Assembly: GCA_002179805.1 (NCBI GenBank)
Contig: NAVB01000073.1
Location: 62,001-126,000 of the forward strand
Direction of reading: 5' to 3'
Origin: Acanthamoeba lenticulata
Taxonomy: Eukaryota > Discosea > Longamoebia > Acanthamoebidae
DNA: 64,000 nt
In this document: piece after piece, positions 24,603 through 36,520 of the stretch
Position numbering within the stretch: position 1 is the first letter of the stretch
Layout of the letters: each line of letters opens with the position of its first letter
Program-made: the position numbers and the translations under genes
The notes under the pieces: generated by a model
What the model was told of the DNA's origin: nothing
What the model saw: the letters and a program-made list of their open reading frames with translations, nothing else
The model's database searches: none

Positions 24603-26540
24603 TCATCTCACCTCTTGCTCCTTGCGCTTGTGTTCGTGGCCCACGGCTTCCTCGATGCTGCGGAAGCCATCCTGTTCCATCAGCTCGACCAGCTCCTTCT
24701 TGACTCGGCTGACCAGGCCCGGTCCCTCGTACACCAAACCTGCTCGCGGGGGTGGGAGAGGACGCCTGAGCGAGGCGCCATGAAGGTCGCACAGCACAAG
24801 AGAGACGGTGGTCCAAATACCTGTGTAGAGCTGCACCAACGAGGCGCCCGCCTTGATCTTGTCATAGGCATCCTTGCCGCTGGAGATGCCGCCGACTCCG
24901 ATCAACGGGACACGACCTGCGCCAGCAGCAAGCCGTGAATGGCCAGCCCGTGCAAGTCGGAGAGAGAAGAGTGGGTGGAGGGGAAGTGGTGGTAGGGTTC
25001 TCACCTTCGGTGAGGCGGTACATATCTCGAAGCATCTGAGTCGACATTTCCAGTAACGGGCGGCCGCTGAGTCCTCCGGCTTCCTTCTTCGCAACTCGCT
25101 CCTGGTCGGTCCGGGCTTTAGCGAAACGAGATGCAAGAAAGAGAGGAGATGAAACGTCGAGGGCTGTGCTCTCTTTACCTCTTCCTCGTTGTGCACACGC
25201 AGCGGTCGGGATATGGTGGTGTTGGAGACGATGATGCCGTCGACCTGGTACTTGAGCGCCGCGGCCGCAATGTCCTCAGCCTGTGCCGCGGTGAGGTCGG
25301 GGGCGATCTTGATCAGCACAGGCGGGTAGGCGACCGGCTGTCCGCTTCCTGCCTCGGCCTGAGCTCGCTTCTTCTCCGCCGTCACCTGCTCGAGGATCTT
25401 TTGCAGCTCACTTCCGCTCTAGTATCATCACAGCGCGAGTGAGGACAGGTTCTAACAAAACCAGTGTTAAAGCCGAGAACGCGAAAGCAAAACCTGAAGC
25501 AAACGAAGGTTGGGCGTGTTGGGCGAAGAGATGTTGATAACCAGGTAGTCGGCGTAGGGCGACAAACTCCGCATCAGTTCGACGTAATCGTCACCCAGGC
25601 CCTCGCCATCTAACGTGCCATCAGTGCATAGTCAAGTCTCAGGTGCCGCGGGAGTAAGCGAATCCGCACCAGCACCGCCGAGGACGCGGTCCTTGTTTTT
25701 GCCAAAGTTCACTCCGACAACGCCGCGCTCAAGGCTCCTCTTCTTGGCGTTGCTGGCCTGTAAACGGTCAGTAGTAGCAAGAAGATGATCAGACGGTTCT
25801 ACATGATCGGGTGAGAAGAGAGGAGCCACATACAGGGTCAGCGACGATTTGCTTTTGGCGCTGCCGGAAGTGCTGCAGCCGCTCGGCCACGGCCAGGACA
25901 CCATCGCTGTTGAATCCATACCGGTTGATGATGGCCTTCTCGTCAAACAGGCGGAACACGCGCGGCTTCGGGTTGCCTTCGAGCAGGCAGAGCGTCAGCG
26001 GCGGATGCAGGAGAGGATTGTGCACAAGGAGGATAGAGCAAGCGCACCAGGCTGGGGCTTCAGGCAAACGCTGCCAACCTCGACAAAGGCGAAGCCCATG
26101 CCCAGCATTCCTTCCATCGCCTCCTGCAGATTGTGAGTGGCGTTGCGTGGGATAAGTGCAGTCTGGCCAAACCACGAGCGTGGAGGTCGCCCGTACGGCG
26201 TTTTTATCAAAGCCCGCAGCAAGGCCCAAAGGATGCTCAAAGCGACGGCCCCACACAGTGACACCGAGACGAGGGTCATCCTGCCACTGCGGCTGATGTT
26301 AAAACACGCACGAGGAGCGGAACACATTCGGCTGTGGTGGTGCACCTCGTCCACAGGAGTAAGGCCGTAGGCAGCAGATTGAACGGCAAGCCGGTGCGAA
26401 TCTTCCGGATCGAGGAAGCGGGAAGTCAGGAACGGCATGACCACATATGGGTAGAGCGGGCTCTGTGCGTCACGCAGACCCAACCACAGTCCGGCCCCTG
26501 CGGCGGTCACACCGGCCACTGCAAACGCGGTTTTCCTCAT
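24603..26540 (-). CDS. Dihydroorotate dehydrogenase, class 2 mitochondrial type
   Basis: The fourth step of pyrimidine synthesis: dihydroorotate to orotate with FMN and quinone at the inner mitochondrial membrane. The start at 26540 gives [20 protein letters not shown], a short basic leader plus membrane helix, as in class 2 enzymes. Then come [75 protein letters not shown] (the catalytic serine is in SSPNTP), [33 protein letters not shown] and [17 protein letters not shown]. Seven or so introns split the gene. It ends EQEVR and TGA. Clear family membership. Confidence 0.93.
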
Positions 26541-26670
26541 CTCCTTCTATGTTGGCCGTTTTATTGCTCTTTTCCTTCTCCGATTATTCTCTGAGGTTTT
26601 TTTTGGGCAAGAAGAAAACTGCTTTTTCTTTGTTCGTTCGATTTGTTTGGCATTCTTCACCAGCCCCACG
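26541..26670. promoter_or_regulatory. 130-bp divergent promoter of two mitochondrial-protein genes
   Basis: This gap sits between the start codons of dihydroorotate dehydrogenase (minus) and mitochondrial ribosomal protein bS18m (plus). It is T-rich on the plus strand (TTTTTTTTGGGC, TTTTTCTTTGTTCG). Both flanking products are mitochondrial, so shared control is possible but not shown. Confidence 0.45.
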
Positions 26671-28999
26671 ATGCGCGGTGCTGCTCGCTCGAACCTGCTG
26701 CTGCGAAGCAGTGGAGGAGTCTATCGGCCCGTTTTTTGCCATCAGGCGGCCTCCGCACGCCTCCGCAGCTTCGGCAGCGTCCAACCGACGCTAATTTTCT
26801 CTTCCGCCGGATCAATTCGTCGGCCATTCCACTCTTCCATTAATGCCCTGAGATCTACGAGCGGCTACGATTCGGAGGATGAAGCTGATTTGGCAGTGCT
26901 CGAGGAAAGGAAGCAGAGGGCTCAATTGGAAGCTGCGCAAGAGGAGAAGGAGCGAGTTGTTACCTACAGCAGATGGGTGGAGGCTGTGCGAGCGGAGTTG
27001 CAAAGGATAGAGCAATTAGTGCTCTCACAATCCTCGTCATCCGGTCCATCTGGTGGTATGTCTCACCTTTCATTTGCGGCGGCCAATTCAGCAGGTTCTT
27101 ATCATCTTCTCTGGTGGCAGCAGCCAAAGCCGGCAAGGGTGGAATCTTGGACAACTTGGAAACGATCTTCCTCAACTCTCCGCGAGGCCGAGCGGTGGCC
27201 CCAAATGAAGAGGAGAAGGAGAAGGTTATCACTTTCGAGAACGAGACGCGACCGCCCACGCAGATGCCTTATGTCCTGCTTGACCCGAAGTGGTATGCCA
27301 ACACCACCGAGGAGGAGCGTGTGCGACAGGGTACGGCCTCCCCCTCCCTCACCAAACAACAGATTTTCATTATAATCCTCCGGCTGTGTTTGCCGCACTG
27401 AGATTGCTGACCTCAACTCCCTTTTGGTGCGTCTCTGCAGTCATCGCGTGGAAGCCCTTCTCGGCTCGTGCCCTCGCGGCCGCCAAGGTCGACAAATTGT
27501 TCATGGAAGACCCCTTCACCCACAAGAGCCCGGCCTTTAGCGGACGGGTGGTCAGCGAGAAGTTCAGGCGCAAGCGCCTTGAAGAGTTCATGAGCAAGGT
27601 CAGTGAGCCTCTTTGCGCGCCCTCCTCACCCATTTTAAAGCACAAATGCACTGACTGCAGTCGCGCTGATGCTCCCTCGCGCTTCTACAACACGCAGGAC
27701 ATGATCGATAAACGCGTGGTTTACTCGAACGTCGAGGAATACAACCCCTTCGAGCAGCAGAACATTACCCTCGACGAGATGAAGAGGGCCTTCCGTGCCA
27801 ACGTACTGCGCTTTCCTCTTGACAGCGCAGAGTCACAGCGTAGGCCTTTTTTTCCCCCCTAACTCCTACCTTCGTACGCCCCACGTGGCACAGTTGTCCT
27901 TGGTGGAGGACATCCCCGGTGAGAGCGGAAGCGAGGAGGTGGCAGAGCCCGAGGTCACGAAGGCCGACAAGTACATTAAGCCACCGGGCTTCGTGTCGGC
28001 CACCGACATGCTCAAGTTTAGTGAGGACAAGCTGCAGGCCGACTTTGAGAAGGCCGCAAAGAAGGTCAAGAAATGCGTCTTCTGCCGGTACCTTCTCCGC
28101 CTTTGCCTTGCTTTTTCTCCTCCTCTCACCACTTCATCGTATGTCCTGCGGCACGTCTTGACAGGCCGGCCGAGCAGCGCCCTGTGCTGGACCCGATGAA
28201 CGTTGCGCTGTTGGCCATGTTCATGACACCCACGGGCGACATTATCGGACGGAGGCACAATGGCAATTGCCGCCACCACCAGCGCAAGCTCGCCAACACG
28301 GTGAAGCGGGCCAAGCACATGGGCATCTTCTCCTACAAGTACGGCGGCTTCACCATCTACTCACCCTTCGAAGAGCCGCCGGTCCTGGAGGACTTGGACG
28401 CCGATGAGGAGGAAGAAGATGAGGAGGAAGAGGAGGAGGAAGAGGAGGAGGAAGCCGTGCAGCAAGGCCCATCAGGAATCGAGTTTGGAGGTGATGCCCA
28501 TGCTGACTACGACGACGAGGAGGAAGAAGATGAGGATGAAGAGGGCGTTGGTGAAGAAGATGAATACGAATACGTGGACGAAGATGAAGACGAAAGCGAA
28601 GGCGAGGAAGAGGACGTGGAAGAGGAGTACGAGGAGGAAGAGGAGTACGAGGACGAGGAGGAGGTCGAGAACGAGAAGGAAGTGGAGGACGGAACGGAGG
28701 AGGTCGAGGTGGAGGAAGAGGTCGAGGTTGACGATGGCGTAGAGGAAGTCGAGCGGGAGGTCACTGAGGAGGTGGGTGAGGAGATCGAGGTGGAGGAGCC
28801 CGTGTACGGGGAAGAAGAGGGCGAGTACGAGGAGATCAGGGTCCAGGAACAGATCATGGTTCAGGTCCCTGAGGGAGAGGAGATTGAATACGAAACGATT
28901 GAGGTCGAAGAGGAGATCGAGGTGGAGCAGGAGGTCGAGGTCGAGGAGCTGGTTCCAGTGGAGGAGCTGGGCAAGACCACGCCCGTTAAACGCAACTAG
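26671..28999 (+). CDS. Mitochondrial small-subunit ribosomal protein bS18m with long acidic tail
   Basis: The start MRGAARSNLLLRSSGGVYR is a basic, serine-rich leader of mitochondrial type. Several exons give an N-terminal extension (PYVLLDPKWYANTTEEERV, KVDKLFMEDPFTHKSPAFSG, RFYNTQDMIDKRVVYSN). The S18 core follows: KKCVFC, then PVLDPMNVALLAMFMTPTGD, IIGRRHNGNCRHHQRKL and ANTVKRAKHMGIFSYKYGGF, which match the bacterial S18 fold order (CxxC-like, NV, G-I-R-R-TG-C--HQ, A-I--AR). After the core, about 205 residues (28380-28996) are almost only Glu, Asp, Val and Tyr. The protein ends TTPVKRN. The core call is good; the ATG at 26671 and the small N-terminal exons are inferred. Confidence 0.8.
28390..28960 (+). 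repeat. GAG/GAC-rich codon repeats encoding an acidic tail
   Basis: Degenerate repeats of GAG, GAA, GAC and GTC codons give runs such as EEEEEEEEEE and later a Glu-Val periodic pattern (VEVEEEVEV). The change from poly-Glu to alternating Glu/Val suggests more than one expansion. Confidence 0.85.
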
Positions 29000-29160
29000 G
29001 CCCCCTCCCTCTCTTTCGGCTTGTTTTCCCTCTCAGCGAAGAGCTCACTATTTTTCTGCCTGAAAAAAGCCCCCAAAGCTTGTTTCTGTTGCTACTGCAC
29101 AAAAGGGGGGCGGGTGAGTCTCCTGACGAAGCTCCCCCCCCTCGCTCTAACTTCGGCCGC

Positions 29161-30034
29161 CTAGGCAGAGGCTTCTCGTCGCTGCTGCTGGGTGCAGAAC
29201 GCCAGGACGGGAAGGAGGATGCCCGCTCCGAGCAAGCTGCGCGCACAAAGCTCCTGCTTTAGTTGTGATTTGGGGGGGGGGTGGCGTTCTGGAGAGGCGA
29301 GTGGGGCACATGGGGAGGCGCACATGCAGCCGTAAGTGATGAATAGAGTGTTGGGTCGTTCGGTGTACACGAAGCCCATCCCCTGCTCCCGGAAATGCAA
29401 GAAGTGCTCGTTGATTCGCCTGGCCACCTTATCTCCATACTGCGAGCTCACCCTGTGAGGCGCGCGATGCTGTGTCGGTATGCGAGCGCAGCTGACTGGC
29501 GAAGAGAGGGCTTATGCGCGCGTACGTCCACCAGGGGTGCACGGGGAGCAGCGTCTGGCTACCGGTTTGCTCGTTGTCGAGCACGAGCATGACTGGCCCA
29601 TCGCCCTGGGCTATCTGAAATGCTTTCGCCGCGAAGCGTGACACACTGCGATCGCGCAGCCAGTTGTGCAGTGACGGCGCCAACCACGCCAGCGGGCCCT
29701 CGAACGCAAAGCCTGACCGCACCACACACTCGCCCGGTCTTCGAAAAAAAAAAGCAATAACAAAATAAAAATAAGACACACGGGATGCATCCAGACCGTG
29801 CCGCTAAGGGGGCAAGGGAGCGAACCTTGGTTCATGCGTGAGAACTGGTTCGGTAGGGGTCGTGGCAGTGCCACTGCCTCTGGGTGGGGGTCGCGGTGGC
29901 CGGCATTCGAGCACGCCCGGCGAGGCACCCGCACACAGCAGCGCGAGGCCAAGAGCCACGAAGAGAGCACCCCACCCGGCCAGCCCCCAGAAATTGAACT
30001 TGTGCCAGCCGCTCGCCGCACCAGCCTCCATCAT
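29161..30034 (-). CDS. Small membrane protein of unknown function
   Basis: I do not recognise a family. The first exon gives MMEAGAASGWHKFNFWGLAG and a membrane helix (WGALFVALGLALLCAG). The second gives a globular part with LAWLAPSLHNWLRDRSVSR and VMLVLDNEQTGSQTLLPVHP. An intron (GTACGC donor, CCTCACAG acceptor, about 75 nt) joins it in phase to VSSQYGDKVARRINEHFLHF and GFVYTERPNTLFITYG. The last exon ends in a second helix (SLLGAGILLPVLAFCT) and a short basic tail with stop TAG at 29161. Two membrane segments flank a domain of about 110 residues, which fits an ER, Golgi or mitochondrial inner-membrane protein with one soluble loop. Confidence 0.65.
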
Positions 30035-30199
30035 GTGCCTGCACCAAACTAATGTTGTGTTTATTTTGGCTCTTTTTTATTTTTTAACAAGTAAAATAAA
30101 AAAAAATGAGAAAAGAAATGTCACCCCACACCAAAATTGCTTCTTCGTTTCCTCTTTCCTCCTCGCTGGGCGAGGAGCATTCGTGACAGCTTGCCACCA

Positions 30200-33100
30200 A
30201 TGCTGCCGCGGGAAGGTGGTTCTTCCACCCCACCCTCGCTTACAGAGGACACAGATGGCATGGATCAACAGCCCATGGCGAATCTGCAAACATCTGCGCC
30301 TGCCTCCTCCCTGCGTTCCCTCCTTTCAGGGCATCGCCAGCCTCCATCTGCTCCTTCTCCTTCGGGGCCTGCGCCCAGTCGCTCTCCTAGTCGAACCTTC
30401 AAATCTCTCCTCACCAATCCCTTCACCAAATTGGGCTTAGGTGGCTTCATGCAGGAGAACGAAGGTGCCACTACTCGCGCCACCAATCACAACAATCAAC
30501 AAACTCTCCTCCCCGTCACGACCGATGACGTCGTGTCGAGCTTCACAGAGATTTGCATAACTGACCACGACACGAGCCCTTCCTCGACGGTGCAAGGTGA
30601 GGCCACGGTGGCTTCCACTCCTCCTTCTACCGTCTTGCTGGCGCCAACACGCACGCGAAGCCGCAGCGCATCGTTACCGGCCCCGTTTCAGGCAGCGCAG
30701 TTACTGCAGTCACTCGACGCGCAACCGGGCTCCACTGCCGCTGGTGGCCCATCGTCTGCTGCACTCGTAGCGGCGGCGTCAGCGGCGAGGAGAGGGCTCG
30801 GAAATGAGAGCGACGCCCTGGAACGTCTCAGGCTGCGCAAGTACTACTACCGACGGCTGGCCGAGCCGCACTCCCTCTTCGACCGCACCTACCTGCCCGG
30901 CGAGCGCACCCTGCTCGACCAGACCAAGTGCATTGGCCTGTCCATGCCCAACGCTACCATCTGCGTCATCAGCGGCAAGCTCATCGTCACCAACTTCCGT
31001 GTCATCTTCGACCCTACCTCGGGCGACGAGTTTCTCAAGGTAACCACCTCCCTTTTGATAATCTTTATGCTTCTGTACACAGAATTAATAACAGGTTTAA
31101 AATAAATAGATAAATAAATAATCTGAAAAATGTAATAATGAACTCAATGTGGAACATGTTTGGCCGCATACTGCAGGAGAGAATGGGCTGGGAGGAGGGT
31201 GCTCGAGTGATGGCGTTGACCAACATCGCCACCGCAGATAAGAGCGGAAAGAATATCACGCTGCATGGAAAGGATATCCACTCACTCACCCTCGTCTTTG
31301 CTGACGAGAAAAGTACACACACACACACACACAAACTCTGACCCATCCATTGTGCTCTCTGCGTCTTCTTATTAACACAATCTTCTGTGTATGTGCGTTT
31401 TTGCCTCGAACCAGGCGCGACCGCCTTTCACCAGCAGCTTTTCCGCATTCCCAAGACCGAGCCTCTATTCGCCTTCCCCTACTTCCAGGCGTCCGGGGTA
31501 AGTCTTTCTCCGTTGGCCACCTCTTGAGCCGCGCTCAATGGTGGCTGAGCGCGCTCCTCTCTTCCTCTCTCTCTCTCTCTGTGCAGAAATTGAGACAGTG
31601 GTCCTACGACCCTTACCTCGAGTTTGGGCGCATGGGCATCACGGAAGAGGGCAGCGGTCCGTGGCGCATCTCGCATGCCAACGAGGACTTCAAACTCAGC
31701 CCGACGTATCCGGCGCTGCTGGTCGTGCCGGCCGAGATGACCGATCTGGAGCTCTTCGAGTGTGCCAAGTATCGGGTCAAGGGCCGCATGCCCGCGCTCT
31801 GCTGGCGCTCCGGCACTGCCGTGATCTGCCGCTCCTCACAGCCGCGCGTCGGCCTGCTCGGTACGTTGGGCTCAGCTCGCCCTCGAGGGCATTGAATCAG
31901 CAGGTCTGACGGGCGCTCTCCATCGAATCCATCATCAGGCTTTGCCCGGTCCGCGGCCGACGAGAAGTTTATTAACGCGCTGGTGGCCATCAACCCGTCG
32001 GTGCCGGTCCGCATCATCGACGTCAGGTACGAGCGGCCGCCACATCCGTTGCCGCACCCAGTGAACGTTGTTTAACACACTCGTCTTTCGCTTCGTCGTA
32101 AACGCGCAGACCCAAGCTCACGGCCGTGATGCACAAGGCCACGGGTGGCGGTTACGAGGACTACCCTAACACGGTTGTGTCCTTCTTGGATGTGGACAAC
32201 ATCCATGTCATGCACGAGAGCTTGGACAAGCTCAAGCGGGTGAGGCTCCTCTCCGACCTCTCCACTTGGCCGTCGAGATAGCTGACACGTGATGATGATG
32301 ATAATGGGTGCAGGCCATCACGGAAGGCACGATCAAGGACGAGTCTCTGGACTGGTTCGACCGAACCGGCCGGATGCTCTCGGCCATCTACGACGTGGTG
32401 CGCCACATGGCGGTTTACCCCGGCCCCGCCCTCGTGCACTGTTCAGATGGTGCGCCACAGTCCCTCTCTCCCCCGCACGTTTTAGGGACTCACGTAGGGC
32501 TCTTCTTCTTCTCTTCGCCTTCGGCAGGATGGGACCGAACCAGCATCGTCTGCTCGATGGTGCGCGGCCTTGAGATAGTCCTCCCCCCTTGAACCTTGGA
32601 GTCTGACTGAGCTTTTGGGGTGGGGACACAGATGGAACTGATGATGGACCCCTACTATCGCACGATCGAGGGCTTCCGTGTCCTCGTAGAGAAGGAGTGG
32701 CTCTCCTTTGGGCACCAGTTCCACAAGCGATGCGGTATGCAGCTCCCCATTTTTCCCCCTAGCTGTCCTGTCTCATAGGATCTCGGCGGCGCAGGCCACG
32801 AGCAACTGGGAGGAGACATGCGGCCGCAGTCGCCCATCTTTGTACAGTTTATCGACTGCGTGTGGACCACCATGCAGCTCTTCCCCAACGACTTTGAAGT
32901 GCGTTCCTTTAATCGATATATTTTATTCTTTTTTTAAAAAATGCGTAAATTCTTTTCGTTATTGGACGACTCACGCTCTTCGCGTCGCGGCACAACAACA
33001 GTACAACGAAGAGTTTTTGCTGTTCGTGCTGGACAACCTGTACACATGCAAGCACGGCACGTTCCTCTACGACAACGACCGCGAGCGGCGTGAGAATCGG

Positions 33101-36100
33101 GTGGAAGACACCACGACCTCCCTGTGGGACGAGGCCATGGACAACCTCGCCCTCTTCCGCAGCCGCGACTATCTCTACCGAAGGCGCAACTCCAGCGTCA
33201 AGCTGCCCCCTTCGTCGTCCTCTTCCTCCTCGTCGTTCTCGTCCGCTTCCTCCACCTCGCCGTCGCCTGGCGACAGCCAGCGCCATTTCCTCGACGCGGA
33301 GGACGCGGACCTGGCCGGGTACGTTCGGCGGCGCTCCGGCACGGTGGCCATCGGCGGACGCACCCACACGCGCAGGCGGGAGACCGACGCGCAGCTGCAC
33401 GCCAGACCTGCCGTCCGCCTTGTGCCGCCCGCCCGGACGTCGTCTCGGCCCAAGGGGCGCAAGACGCTGAACACCATGGACGCTAGCGAGATCGAAGCGG
33501 TCGCCGCAGCTCCAGAGCAGCAGAGCAGCGTGGCGCAGTCGTTCCCGGCTCTGCCGCCGCTGATGGTGCCGCGCGAGCCACGCTCGTCGTCGTCCAGCGC
33601 GGTGCTGCTGTCGCCCCGCGCAGCCGAGTCCTTGCCCCAGAAGATTCTGGTGCCGTCGCCCAACGCGCTCTCCTTCCTCTCGCCCTCCCAGCGGGTGTGG
33701 AGCAACTACTACCTCCGGTGGCTGCCCGAGAAGGAGGCCGCCCGCCTCGAGCGCACGATTGGTGCGTAACACGAGTGTCTTCTTCTTCCTCCTCTTCACT
33801 TTCTGACATCATCACCATTATCCTTTACAATCGTGTGCAGTCAAGCACTTGCTGCTTGCGGCGAAGCGCAAGCAAAAGCGCAAGTCCAACCGCACGGTCA
33901 ATGGTGCGTGTTCGCCTCCCCCCCCCCACGGCTACATATGCCCGGCTCGCCGCGCTGTACCAACAAACTCTTCCCCTCTTCGTCGCGTGACACAGTGCCG
34001 GCCTCCTTTGGCGAGAAGGCGGTCGACGACAGCATTGTGGACATGCCCTCATGCCCGCTCCACACCGCAGCCCAGCACTTGTCAACCGGTACATGACCTG
34101 CCTCCCTCCTCCTCCCAGTACCCTCAGGAGAACCAACTGACCGGCGGCGTCCTATATCTATCACCCGCACAAAGGCGACATCATCCTGTGGCTGACGCGC
34201 GAGGACGCGCTCAACAAGAGCCTCGACACCGATGTTTTCTTTGAAAGCCAGTACACGCATGCCGGTCTCGTCATCAACAAGACCGAGGTATGATCATCTC
34301 CTCCCTCCAGCACCCTTACTATCCCCTGTCGGTCGGTCCTTCACCACTGCTGGCCACGACTGACCGTGGGGCGGTGGGGATCCGGTCCAGGCGCTCTTCT
34401 TCGACAACAAGGGGTGGAGCGAGGTGCTGGAGACGGCTCGCGACGCCGCCTCTGAAGACGCTCTCTTTGTGTGGCACCCGACAGACACCGGCGAAATGGA
34501 GATCGCGCCCCTCCGGTACGTTGTTTCGACTGCCCTCCTATCATTACTTCTATTATTTATTTATTTAGTCAATTCTTTGTTGACCTCACTCGTTTGTGAT
34601 TGCCTGCGTGCAAATCAACAACGACAGGACGCTCCTGGCCGAGACGGAGGACACGCTCGTGGTGCGCCACCTGCAGGTGGAGCTCACCGCGCATGCCATG
34701 CACAACCTCAGCATCCTCCTCAGGTTCTACAAGAACCGCAACTGGACCCACGTTCGCCTTTGCTTCCTCTCCTCCACGCCACGCACCAGCACGCGCGCAC
34801 GCAGAGGGCTGCTGCTGACGTGTGTCGTGTGCCTGTGGTGCGATCGCAGTGGACTGAGCGGGCCAAGCGAATGGGCCTCAAGCGGCTGAAGACGCGGGAA
34901 GGCTGCGACGAGCTGTTCGAGGCGCCCCACGTGGGTTTGGCCTATGAGCGGCTGGGCCTGCTGCCCTCGGACGGCGCGGGCCCGGCCGGCGCCGCGTCGG
35001 AGCCGAGCGGCCTGAACGCCCTCATGATGAACGTCAATCCGCAGTTTTTGCTGCTCGACGGCGGGCGCGGCCGTCCGTCCTTCCTCGTCCGGCACTTGAC
35101 GTCGGCCACCGACCTCGACCTCATCGACGGCTGCCTCGAGGAGGAGATCCGCCTGCTGCCCTCGCCTCCCTCTCCCTCTCTGCCGACAGCAACCACAACA
35201 GCTGCCAAGCCCGCCACGGCGGCCCCGGCGGACGCGGCCAAGTGGCAGGACACGAAGGTGGTCGTGTTGGAGGCGCGCGACATGCGGCCGGGCAAGTCGC
35301 GGCCTCGCGCGATGGCGGCCAACATCTACTGCGTGCTCGCGTCGGCGTCGCGGCTGCGCCAGACGTCCGTGTGCTGGCACACGCCCCACCCCGTGTGGAA
35401 TGAGCAGTACTTTATTGGCGTTTCCAGTACGTTTTTTTTCCGATATTCAATTTTTATTATTAATTACGCACAACTATTATTCCCAGGCTATTTTTTTGTT
35501 TTATATTTTTAAAAACATTAATCTAACTCGTGGTCTGCTAGACTCCTTGTCGGTGCAAATCCTGGACAAGAACGACTCAACGGCGTCGGACGACCTGCTG
35601 GGCGTAATCGAGGTATTTGTGTTGATGACATCGTTCGACGCTCCTGCGGTGATCCGCCACTCACACACAAGAATGATTGATGCGTCCCTTCCCTAGGTGC
35701 CTCTGGCGACGCTGCCGCTGGACCGCGAAGTCGACATGTGGCTGCAGCTCAAGTCCACGATCCCCAACGTGCTGCCGGGCGAAGTCCACGTGAAGATCAA
35801 GAAGCAGTCGGCGCTCGGGCGGCTCGTGGCGCCCCTCTATGACGCCGACGGCTCGTCCGACGACGATGACTACGAAGAAGCCGAGTACGAGGAGAACAAC
35901 GGCGGCAAAGCCGCGCACGCGGATCACCCCAACAAGCCCATGGAGGGCGACGACGGAGAAGCGAGCAGCGAGGCCGTCAGCTCCGGGGCCATGCGGCCCC
36001 TGACGTGGAGCGCCTCGAGGATTGCCCCGAGAATGGCCAGGACCCCCTCGCGCGAGTCTGGCTCGGGCTCCTCGGCGGAGGCCCCGCACGGGATGCCTCT

Positions 36101-36395
36101 GGGCCTCCTGCAGCGCCGCTGGGGCAACCGCATCAATCGGCCGGGCCGGTCCCTACTGGACTCGACCAGCGACGCTGAGTCGTCGCAGACGGAGGAGGGC
36201 TCGGTCGAGGAGGAGGAAGGGTTCGAGGGCGAGCTCCTGAGCCGGCAGGTCCACGCCCGCAGGCGACCGCGTCGGCACGTGGCTCGACAGGACTCGGAGC
36301 TGATGGAACTCTCGGGAGAGATGGTGCCGGTCCTCGGCGACGTGCGCACCATGTCCTTCGAGGGCATCTTCCAGTTTGAGGACGACAACAGCTGA
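30200..36395 (+). CDS. Myotubularin-type phosphoinositide 3-phosphatase with GRAM and C2 domains
   Basis: About 1,500 residues. A Ser/Pro-rich N-terminus leads to a GRAM/PH domain ([19 protein letters not shown], near residue 255, then [17 protein letters not shown]). The phosphatase domain includes [14 protein letters not shown]-like [29 protein letters not shown] and RIIDVRP. The active-site loop VHCSDGWDRTS is completed across an intron near 32450-32526, so the CX5R motif is intact and the enzyme should be active on PI3P or PI(3,5)P2. Then come [20 protein letters not shown] and [15 protein letters not shown] Ser-rich linker and an unknown domain ([18 protein letters not shown]) precede a C2 domain ([13 protein letters not shown] to GEVHVKIKK). 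An acidic tail ends at 36395. The join near 34090-34180 is the least sure; a split into two genes cannot be excluded. Confidence 0.8.
31315..31335 (+). repeat. AC dinucleotide tract in intron
   Basis: About ten CA units directly follow a splice donor (GTACAC) in the myotubularin gene. Confidence 0.8.
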
Positions 36396-36520
36396 CGCCC
36401 TCCTTTCCCTCAAGTTTTTGGGGCCAATCCCTCCCCCTCCCCTCATCTAGAGTATACAGTACAGCGAATAGACCCAACCAACACAACAAAGGAGGGCGTC
36501 CTTCATTTGTTTGGGCGCCA

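Noticed and set aside
28507..28857. Ser/Thr-rich minus-strand ORF
   Set aside because: Reverse complement of the GAG-rich bS18m tail.
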